Below are positions 18,185 to 25,095 of a DNA stretch of 64,000 nucleotides, in pieces. The DNA is from Rhodoferax aquaticus (GTDB taxonomy: Bacteria; Pseudomonadota; Gammaproteobacteria; Burkholderiales; Burkholderiaceae_C). The notes under the pieces were generated by a model. The model had not been told where the DNA came from and did not search any database. It worked only from the letters and a program-made list of their open reading frames with translations. The position numbers and the translations under genes were made by a program. Numbering within the stretch: the first letter of the stretch is position 1; each line of letters begins with the position of its first letter. The DNA lies in assembly GCF_006974105.1 (NCBI RefSeq), contig NZ_CP036282.1:186001-250000 (forward strand), given 5' to 3'.

Positions 18185-18213
18185 AAAGGCCCAGCCCCTG
18201 TGGGCGGGCCTTT
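18185..18213 (+). other. intercistronic stem-loop after the binding-protein gene
   Basis: AAAGGCCC and GGGCCTTT form the outer stem with inner AGCCC/GGGC pairing. Only three T bases follow, so it is more likely a partial terminator or mRNA stabiliser than a full stop; it would raise binding protein over permease. Confidence 0.6.
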
Positions 18214-18261
18214 GTTCGTAGTGAATGCCAATACCCAATAACCACAAGGCAGATAGGAATC

Positions 18262-19176
18262 ATGAAAAAGAAATTTCCGTGGCACGCGCTGGTGTTCGTG
18301 GCACCGGCACTGCTGATTTACGCCGTGCTCAGCGCCTTTCCTTTGATTGGCACGCTGTACACCGGTCTATTCACCCAAAGTGATGCAGGGGTCTACAGCT
18401 TTGTAGGCCTGCAAAACTACCAAACGATCTTGATGGACCCGCAGTGGTCACACACGTTTTGGAATGCCATGTACAACAACCTGAAGTTCTTCGGGTTCCA
18501 CATGTTGGTGCAAAACCCGATCGCCTTGTTGCTGGCGGCCCTGTTGTCGCTGCCCAACGTGCGCTTTTCGGCAACGTACCGCACCGTGTTCTTCTTGCCG
18601 ACATTGTTGTCCGTGGTCATTGTGGGCTTTACATGGCAGCTGATTCTTTCTCCACGCTGGGGCGTGGCCGAAGGCTTCATGAATATGTTGGGCATCGGTC
18701 AGTACTTCGCTCCGTGGTTGGGTTTGGAAGAGACTGTTTTGCCGACCTTGTCGCTGATGTCGAACTGGCAGTATGTAGGCATCCCCATGATGCTGATCTA
18801 TGCGTCCATGATTTCGATTCCCGACGACATCATTGAAGCTGCGTTGGTGGAAGGTGCCTCACCCTGGCGCATCTTTTGGCAGATCCGTTTGCCTCTGATC
18901 TTGCCCACACTAGGCCTCACAACCATTTTGACGTTTGTCGGAAACTTCAATGCGTTTGACCTGATTTACGCGGTTAAGGGTGCAGTGGCTGGGCCTAACT
19001 ACAGTTCCGATATCTTGGGCACCTTGTTCTACCGCACCTTCTTCGGCTTTCAGTCCCAAGTGGCCAACCCCACCATGGGTGCTGCGGTGGCCACGCTGAT
19101 GTTCCTAGTCATTTTGATGGGTGTGGGTGTGTACTTCGTCGTTATTCAGCGCCGCCTGCAGCGCTATTCCCTGTGA
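18262..19176 (+). CDS. carbohydrate ABC transporter permease, MalF/UgpA type
   Basis: A 304-residue inner-membrane protein with six hydrophobic segments. The ATPase-contact loop reads EAALVEGASPWRIFWQIRLPLI (about residues 193-215), an intact EAA motif. It is the first of the permease pair and lies 95 bases after the binding protein, with the stem-loop in between; the second permease starts seven bases after its stop. Confidence 0.92.
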   Translation: MKKKFPWHALVFVAPALLIYAVLSAFPLIGTLYTGLFTQSDAGVYSFVGLQNYQTILMDPQWSHTFWNAMYNNLKFFGFHMLVQNPIALLLAALLSLPNVRFSATYRTVFFLPTLLSVVIVGFTWQLILSPRWGVAEGFMNMLGIGQYFAPWLGLEETVLPTLSLMSNWQYVGIPMMLIYASMISIPDDIIEAALVEGASPWRIFWQIRLPLILPTLGLTTILTFVGNFNAFDLIYAVKGAVAGPNYSSDILGTLFYRTFFGFQSQVANPTMGAAVATLMFLVILMGVGVYFVVIQRRLQRYSL

Positions 19177-19183
19177 GGCTGTG

Positions 19184-20050
19184 ATGCGAACCCCGAACTC
19201 CTACTCTAAGTCCAGCATGTTCAAACGCGTGGCGCCTAGCCGCTTCTTTGTACATGTCACATTGATGGCTTACGCCGTGTTGGCACTGTTTCCTATTCTG
19301 TTGGTTTTGGTCAATTCGTTCAAACGTCGGGATGCCATTTTTGACAGTCCCCTGGCCTTGCCGACTGCCGAAACCTTCTCCTTGGTGGGCTACGTCAAAG
19401 TGCTGGAACAGGCCAATGTACTGAACTACTTCAGCAACAGTCTGATCGTCACCGTCGTGTCCCTGTTCTTCATTTTGCTGTTTGGTGCCATGGCGGCCTG
19501 GGCTTTGTCAGAGTACCGTTTTCCAGGCAACCGTTGGCTGGCGTTGTTCTTCGCGTTCGGCATCATGGTTCCCATTCGCTTGGGCACGGTGAGCATCTTG
19601 AAGATCATGGTGGCGGCCGATTTGGTCAATACCCTTACGGCCTTGATCTTGGTCTACATCGCCCAAGGTTTGCCCTTGGCAGTGATGATTTTGTCGGAGT
19701 TCATGGCGCAGGTACCCAAGGAACTCAAAGACGCGGCGCGCTGCGACGGCATCAGTGAATACAGCATTTTTTACCACGTGATCTTGCCCTTGATTCGCCC
19801 GGCATTGGCCACCGTGGCGGTGTTCACCATGGTGCCTATTTGGAATGACCTGTGGTTCCCCTTGATCCTGGCACCCTCAGACCAGACGGCCACGATCACC
19901 TTGGGTGTGCAGCAGTTCGTGGGGCAGTACTCCACCGACTGGAATGGCGTGATGTCCTCGCTCACCTTGGCGATGGTGCCGGTCATCATCTTGTATGCAT
20001 TGTTCTCCCGTCAACTGATTCGCGGCATCACCGCGGGTGCAGTGAAATAA
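19184..20050 (+). CDS. carbohydrate ABC transporter permease, MalG/UgpE type
   Basis: A 288-residue inner-membrane protein with six hydrophobic segments. The coupling loop is KDAARCDGISEYSIFYHVILPLIRPAL-like (about residues 185-210), with the Gly that the motif requires. ATG 19184 follows the first permease stop by seven bases; an in-frame extension to 19121 would overlap that gene. It is followed 13 bases later by the ATPase gene. Confidence 0.92.
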   Translation: MRTPNSYSKSSMFKRVAPSRFFVHVTLMAYAVLALFPILLVLVNSFKRRDAIFDSPLALPTAETFSLVGYVKVLEQANVLNYFSNSLIVTVVSLFFILLFGAMAAWALSEYRFPGNRWLALFFAFGIMVPIRLGTVSILKIMVAADLVNTLTALILVYIAQGLPLAVMILSEFMAQVPKELKDAARCDGISEYSIFYHVILPLIRPALATVAVFTMVPIWNDLWFPLILAPSDQTATITLGVQQFVGQYSTDWNGVMSSLTLAMVPVIILYALFSRQLIRGITAGAVK

Positions 20051-20063
20051 CCTCAGAAAAATC

Positions 20064-21203
20064 ATGGCACGAGTTTCCTTAAAAAACATCTCCAAGTCCT
20101 ACGGCAAAACCTCGGTTCTGCAAGACATCAACTTGGAAATTGAGCACGGTGAGCTGGTCGTACTGGTTGGCCCTAGCGGCTGCGGCAAGTCGACACTGTT
20201 GCGCGTTTTGTGTGGTCTAGAAGATATCAGCAGCGGTGAGTTGCGCATTGGCGATGACATCGTCAATGACTTGCCACCCGCACAGCGCGGCATCGCCATG
20301 GTGTTCCAAAGCTATGCGCTGTACCCCCATATGACGGTGTACCGCAACATGGCGTTTGGTTTGAAGATCCAAGGCGAAGACAAAGCCCAAATCGACAAGC
20401 GCGTGCGCGATGCTGCCAAGGTTTTGCATATCGACCACTTGCTAGAGCGTTTGCCCCGCGAGTTGTCGGGTGGGCAGCGCCAACGGGTGGCGATTGGGCG
20501 CGCGATTGTGCGTGAACCCAAACTGTTTTTGTTTGATGAGCCGTTGTCCAACCTGGATGCGGCATTGCGTGCCAAAACACGCATTGAGCTTGCGCGTCTG
20601 CACAAGGACTTGGCTGCCACCATGGTCTATGTGACCCACGACCAAGTAGAGGCCATGACCCTGGGCGACAAAATAGTCGTGCTGCATGAAGGGCGCGTGC
20701 AACAAGCGGGCACACCGCTCACGCTGTACCAACAGCCTGCGAATCGTTTTGTCGCAACCTTCATTGGTTCGCCCACCATCAATCTGATGCCAGGGCGAGT
20801 GACCGACGTATCGGCGCAAGGTGCGCGTGTGCAACTGGGCAATGGGTGCCGCTTGTTGGCCACGGTAGACACCACGGGTTTGCAAGTGGGAGAGTCTGTT
20901 GAAGTGGGCTTGCGCCCCGAGCACTGTGATGTGTTGCCCGCAGGCACCCCTCCGGGCCCTGACGACGCCGCGTTTGACGCAGAGATCACCTTGGTCGAAC
21001 ACTTGGGTGAATCCAATCTGCTGTACCTGAAGACCGATGACGGCCAAGAGCTCATCATCCGGGGTGATGGCAGCGCAGAGGTGCACTTGGGTGACTCCGT
21101 CATCGTGCGTGCAGCGCCCGAGGCCTTGTATTTGTTCCGTGCGGACGGAATGGCCTGCCCCCGCCTGCGGCCCGGCAATATGCGATCAGCCAACGCACGA
21201 TGA
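20064..21203 (+). CDS. carbohydrate ABC transporter ATP-binding protein, UgpC/MsmK type
   Basis: A 379-residue ATPase. Walker A is GPSGCGKST (about residue 37), the signature LSGGQRQRVAIGRAI (about 134) and Walker B LFLFDEPLSNLDA; the Asp and His switch are intact (YVTHDQVEAM). Residues after about 240 form the TOBE regulatory extension found in sugar importers. It overlaps the kinase gene by four bases (ATGA), so uptake and phosphorylation are translationally coupled. Confidence 0.94.
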   Translation: MARVSLKNISKSYGKTSVLQDINLEIEHGELVVLVGPSGCGKSTLLRVLCGLEDISSGELRIGDDIVNDLPPAQRGIAMVFQSYALYPHMTVYRNMAFGLKIQGEDKAQIDKRVRDAAKVLHIDHLLERLPRELSGGQRQRVAIGRAIVREPKLFLFDEPLSNLDAALRAKTRIELARLHKDLAATMVYVTHDQVEAMTLGDKIVVLHEGRVQQAGTPLTLYQQPANRFVATFIGSPTINLMPGRVTDVSAQGARVQLGNGCRLLATVDTTGLQVGESVEVGLRPEHCDVLPAGTPPGPDDAAFDAEITLVEHLGESNLLYLKTDDGQELIIRGDGSAEVHLGDSVIVRAAPEALYLFRADGMACPRLRPGNMRSANAR

Positions 21204-22117
21204 GCTTTGAGCCTGCGACATCGGCCTTGCCGGACCATGTCTTGTATCGGGTTGGGGTAGACGGGGGCGGCTCCAGCACCCGTGCGCGCTTGGTGACACG
21301 CGACGGCTTGGTCTTGGGTGAAGGGCGTTCAGGTGCCTCTGCCTTAGGCCAAGGCATAGACCAAGCCTGGCGCCATGTGGTGCAAGCGTGGCAAATGGCC
21401 ATTGAGGCCAGTGATCTGCAGGGGAGAGCGCCGCCTGATATGCAGAACTGCGCTTTGGGTGCCGGTCTCTCGGGCGTCAACAACCCGGTGTGGAACCAAC
21501 AGTTTATTGACGCCAATCCGGGTTTCGCGCACCTGTTTGTGGCGTGGGATGCGTTCACTGCCGTGCTAGGCGCGCACCAGGGGCGCCCAGGGACCGTCGT
21601 GATTTCTGGCACCGGAAGTACCGCACAAGCCTTGTATCCCGATGGCAGCCGTGGCGAGGCTGGTGGTTGGGGCTTCCCCTCAGGCGATGAAGGCAGTGGT
21701 GCCGCACTAGGTCTGCGTGCGATGGGCTTGACCCAACAAGCCGCCGACAAACGGCGTGTCGCAAGCCCTTTAACCCGCGCAGTTTTGCAAGCGGTAGGGG
21801 GCACGCCCGCGAGGTTGATGGACTGGTGCGGCAAAGCAGGCCAAGCCGAGTACGCGACCTTGGCGCCCTTGGTGTTCGAATGCGAAGCCACCGATCCGAT
21901 GGCGGCCCAGCTGCTTCAAGAAGCGGTGGATGCGGTGGCGCAAATGGCCCAGGCCTTGGACCCAGATGGCAGTCTGCCTGTGGCTTTGTGGGGCAGCATT
22001 GGCCAGCGACTTGCGCCCCGTTTGCGCAACCGCCTAGGCGCACGCTTGGTGACCCCGGTAGGGGATGCGATGGATGGCGCTTTACTCTTGTGTACCTTCG
22101 CGCAAGGGCAGGGGTGA
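21200..22117 (+). CDS. BadF/BadG-family kinase, probably N-acetylglucosamine kinase
   Basis: A 305-residue member of the sugar-kinase/actin fold group that includes human GlcNAc kinase. Phosphate-1 loop GVDGGGSSTRARLV lies at about residues 14-27; ISGTGSTAQAL (about 135) is the phosphate-2 motif, followed by GGWGFPSGDEGSGAALG. It is last in the transporter operon. Because ABC transport delivers free sugar, a kinase is required before NagA can act, which fits. Glucosamine kinase is an alternative. Confidence 0.82.
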   Translation: MSFEPATSALPDHVLYRVGVDGGGSSTRARLVTRDGLVLGEGRSGASALGQGIDQAWRHVVQAWQMAIEASDLQGRAPPDMQNCALGAGLSGVNNPVWNQQFIDANPGFAHLFVAWDAFTAVLGAHQGRPGTVVISGTGSTAQALYPDGSRGEAGGWGFPSGDEGSGAALGLRAMGLTQQAADKRRVASPLTRAVLQAVGGTPARLMDWCGKAGQAEYATLAPLVFECEATDPMAAQLLQEAVDAVAQMAQALDPDGSLPVALWGSIGQRLAPRLRNRLGARLVTPVGDAMDGALLLCTFAQGQG

Positions 22118-22133
22118 GCGTTACCATGTACGC

Positions 22134-23009
22134 ATGTCAAACGCCGTCTCTCCTCCAATATTGAAATTTGTCCCTGACGCGGACACTCCCCAACTTGGTA
22201 CCTTTGCAGGCCTCCCTGCGGTGCGGGTGCACGACCTGCAGGGTGCCAGTGCCGTCGTGTTGCTGCACGGCGCGCACGTGGTTTCGTGGGTCGACGCAAC
22301 AGGGTCCGAGCGTCTCTACCTCAGCCCGTGGTCTAAGTTTCAAGCAGGTACCGCGGTGCGGGGCGGTATTCCTGTGATTTTTCCGCAGTTCAGCACCCAA
22401 GGGCCCTTGCCGCGGCATGGCTTGGCCCGTACGCGTGAATGGGTGCTCACCCAATGTGAAGGCGAAAGTGCGCGCTTTACTTTCACAAGTGATGCAAGCA
22501 CCTTGGGTGTATGGCCATTCGAGTTTGCGTGTGAGTTGCACGTCGCGCTGGTGAGCGATGGCTTGGATGTGCAACTCACGGTGCATAACCACAGTGCCCA
22601 AGCGTTCTCCTTTGCCGCGGCCTTACATACCTACTTGGCGATACCTGCTTTTGAGGGTGCAAGCCTGGAGGGCCTGCAAGGTTGTGCGTTTACCGATGCG
22701 CACAGTACCCAAGCGCAACGCGAGCTTGCGCCCTTGTTGCGCTTCTCTGAGCCCTTAGACCGGGTGTACTACGACCTAGAGCATCCCTTGACCTTGCGAA
22801 GCCAGTCCACTGCGCTGGATGTGTCACAGCAGGGCTTTGTCGATGCGGTGGTTTGGAACCCGGGGCCAGAAGGCGCGGCGCAAACGCCTGACTTCGCTCC
22901 CGACGCGCATACGCACTTTGTGTGCGTGGAAGCCGCCGCTATCGGCCACCCTCCCGCGCTCAAGCCCGGCGGCCAATGGCAAGGCTCTCAGCGCCTGCGC
23001 CGGATTTAG
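22134..23009 (+). CDS. D-hexose-6-phosphate mutarotase (aldose-1-epimerase family)
   Basis: A 291-residue YeaD-like protein of the GalM fold. The substrate loop GGIPVIFPQF and RHGLART-type segment (about residues 75-100) hold the conserved Arg and His; VWNPG and VCVEAAA near the end are also typical. ATG 22134 is preferred because the extension to 22065 runs into the kinase gene. It probably equilibrates anomers of the phosphorylated amino sugar or glucose-6-phosphate. Its stop overlaps the stop of the convergent acyltransferase gene by three bases. Confidence 0.85.
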   Translation: MSNAVSPPILKFVPDADTPQLGTFAGLPAVRVHDLQGASAVVLLHGAHVVSWVDATGSERLYLSPWSKFQAGTAVRGGIPVIFPQFSTQGPLPRHGLARTREWVLTQCEGESARFTFTSDASTLGVWPFEFACELHVALVSDGLDVQLTVHNHSAQAFSFAAALHTYLAIPAFEGASLEGLQGCAFTDAHSTQAQRELAPLLRFSEPLDRVYYDLEHPLTLRSQSTALDVSQQGFVDAVVWNPGPEGAAQTPDFAPDAHTHFVCVEAAAIGHPPALKPGGQWQGSQRLRRI

Positions 23010-23596
23010 TCAGCGTGAAACTGCGCGGCGTTTTTGCCCTTGAAGGGCGCATAAAACGCCTTGATGGCCACCATGTCCGCGGCGATATCACCCGTCGGCA
23101 TAAAACTGGGGCCTAGGCCGCTGATTTTCTTTTCGTAGTCCATGTACGCCATGACGATAGGCACTTTGGCTCCCAATGCAATGTAGTAGAAGCCCGTCTT
23201 CCAATAGCGTGTCTTGCTTCGGGTGCCCTCGGGGGGAACCACCAGCATAAGAGGTCCCTGCGCTGCAACTATGGCTTGCGCAGAGGCCGCCACCAGGTTG
23301 TTGGCACTCTCCCTGCGTACTGGAATGCCGCCTAGCCACATCATCAGACTGCGCACGCCTGGCTTGAACAGCTGCTCTTTACCCATCCAGTAGATGTGCA
23401 AGCGCAATGCAAATGCCACCATGAGGGTGTAAGGCAAGTCCCAGTTGCTGGTGTGTGGTGCCGCAATCAGCACGCATTTGTGGCCATCAGGGGGCAATGT
23501 TCCTTCTACTTTCCAGCCAGTGACCTTCAAGAAAAAAATGGAAAAAGCACGTAAAACGGTGTTGACTACCGGGGTGTCGAAAATAGTGCGGTGCAT
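23006..23596 (-). CDS. lysophospholipid acyltransferase family protein (PlsC-like)
   Basis: A 196-residue acyltransferase of the glycerophospholipid type. The catalytic H-x4-D is HTSNWD (His48, Asp53) and the phosphate-binding motif is VPPEGTRSK. It is shorter than PlsC (about 240), in the size range of the small 1-acylglycerol-3-phosphate acyltransferase-like proteins. The hydrophobic stretch at the N-terminus suggests membrane association. Ten bases separate it from the thioredoxin-like gene upstream, so it is the third gene of the cdf-tlpA-acyltransferase unit. The acyl acceptor is unknown. Confidence 0.87.
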   Translation of the reverse strand: MHRTIFDTPVVNTVLRAFSIFFLKVTGWKVEGTLPPDGHKCVLIAAPHTSNWDLPYTLMVAFALRLHIYWMGKEQLFKPGVRSLMMWLGGIPVRRESANNLVAASAQAIVAAQGPLMLVVPPEGTRSKTRYWKTGFYYIALGAKVPIVMAYMDYEKKISGLGPSFMPTGDIAADMVAIKAFYAPFKGKNAAQFHAD

Positions 23597-23606
23597 AAAG
23601 GCCTAA

Positions 23607-24095
23607 TCAGGGAAGCAAATCTGCCACCATGTTCCACGCGTCAGGTGCAATACGTCCCTCCAAGCGCATGGCCTCTTTGCCAGCGCTATCGATGACAACG
23701 GTCACCGGCAGTTTGAAGTTAAGTTTCTCGCCAGACCACAAGGCTATGGGCCGCACCGACTGTGTCTTGGCCGCAATGCTCTCGTAACTGCGCCACTCTT
23801 CCGGATTGGCATCCATATTGACGGTCACCAATTCAAAGGGCTTGCCTTTCCAGCCTGCCATGTTGGCTCGCAACTCCGGCAGATGGGAGCGGCATACCGC
23901 GCATTGCGTGGACCAGTAGAAAATCAGCACCACTTTGCCCTTGAGGCGGCTGGTGTCAAACACATTGCCTTCGGTTGTGGTGGCATTGAGTGTGCTCGGG
24001 GCAGCCGTTGCAGGCCGTCCTTGGGCACCCACCCAAGCGCCAGACAGGGCCAATGTCAAAGCCAGGGCGCTGTGCAATAGAGTCAAACGTTTCAT
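23607..24095 (-). CDS. TlpA-like periplasmic thioredoxin-fold protein
   Basis: A 162-residue exported protein with a signal peptide (residues 1-24, ending GAQG) and one AhpC/TSA-Redoxin fold. The redox motif is CAVC (Cys65, Cys68), unusual next to WCxxC because a Gln precedes it (STQCAVC). The cis-Pro is in KLPVTVVIDS. It overlaps the CDF transporter gene by four bases. It probably reduces disulfides in the periplasm; a specific client is not evident. Confidence 0.85.
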   Translation of the reverse strand: MKRLTLLHSALALTLALSGAWVGAQGRPATAAPSTLNATTTEGNVFDTSRLKGKVVLIFYWSTQCAVCRSHLPELRANMAGWKGKPFELVTVNMDANPEEWRSYESIAAKTQSVRPIALWSGEKLNFKLPVTVVIDSAGKEAMRLEGRIAPDAWNMVADLLP

Positions 24096-25048
24096 GGTTG
24101 AGGAGAAATCTGTGTTTCGTGGTCGCGGTCCGGGCGGTGTGCAGGGTCCACATGGGTCATGAGGTTGAGAACGCGGTGGCGCTGCATAACGGCTTGGCGC
24201 GCGGCCACGGCAATGTTGTGGCCAGCTTCTACGGTAATGTGGGCGTCGACTTCAATGTGGGCATCGGCCACCACCATATCGCCCATTTTGCGGGTGCGGA
24301 TGTCGTGCACACCAGCCACACCTGGAGTTTGCAGCAGCGTTTGGCGAATGGCCTGCACCTCGGCTTCGTCTACTGCGCGGTCCATGAGGTCGTGCAGCGC
24401 GTCCCAGCCAAAGCTCCAGCCCATCTTGCCCACCATAAATCCAACCATCAGCGCCGCAATCGGGTCCAAGAGGGGGTAGCCCGCCAAGTTACCAATCAGC
24501 CCAATGCTCACCACCAAAGACGAAGCTGCGTCAGACCGTGCATGCCAGGCATTGGCCACCAGCATGCTGGACTTCACCTGCTTGGCCACCCGCAACATAT
24601 AGCGAAACAGCAGCTCTTTGGCCGCAATGGCCGCCAAGGCGACCCACAGGGCTGAGCGGTGCACGGTGGCAATGGTCTCCGGGCTTTCTAGCTTTTGCAG
24701 GGCAGACCAGACCATGCCACCGCCAACGGCCAGCAAAATCACGCCCAAGGCCAATGATGCTGCGGTTTCAAAGCGTTGGTGCCCATACGGGTGGTCCAGG
24801 TCTGCGTCTTTGCGGCTATGGTGGCTGGCAAAGAGGACCACAAAGTCCGATACCAAGTCCGACAGTGAGTGAATGCCGTCCGCGATCAAGGCCTGTGACT
24901 TAGACAACACGCCAATCACGATTTGGGTCGAGGCCAGTACCACGTTGACGACCACACTCACCCACGTGCTGCGCGAGGCGGCAGCGGCCCGCTGCGCCGC
25001 GGTGTGCGTGGCGTGTTCGGAGTCGTCGTCAATCTCAACGAAGTTCAT
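24092..25048 (-). CDS. cation diffusion facilitator metal exporter
   Basis: A 318-residue inner-membrane protein of the CDF family. The transport site HxxxD is in IADGIHSLSDLVSDF and its partner in ARSDAASSLVV; five or six hydrophobic segments precede a cytoplasmic domain (from about residue 215) with MVVADAHIEVDAHITV. It probably exports zinc, iron or manganese by proton antiport; the metal cannot be read from the sequence. The N-terminal 25 residues are His- and Asp/Glu-rich. Confidence 0.92.
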   Translation of the reverse strand: MNFVEIDDDSEHATHTAAQRAAAASRSTWVSVVVNVVLASTQIVIGVLSKSQALIADGIHSLSDLVSDFVVLFASHHSRKDADLDHPYGHQRFETAASLALGVILLAVGGGMVWSALQKLESPETIATVHRSALWVALAAIAAKELLFRYMLRVAKQVKSSMLVANAWHARSDAASSLVVSIGLIGNLAGYPLLDPIAALMVGFMVGKMGWSFGWDALHDLMDRAVDEAEVQAIRQTLLQTPGVAGVHDIRTRKMGDMVVADAHIEVDAHITVEAGHNIAVAARQAVMQRHRVLNLMTHVDPAHRPDRDHETQISPQP

Positions 25049-25095
25049 GGTCGGTAGGTGACGCTGTGTCGCTCCACACTGGCGCCTTCTTACGT

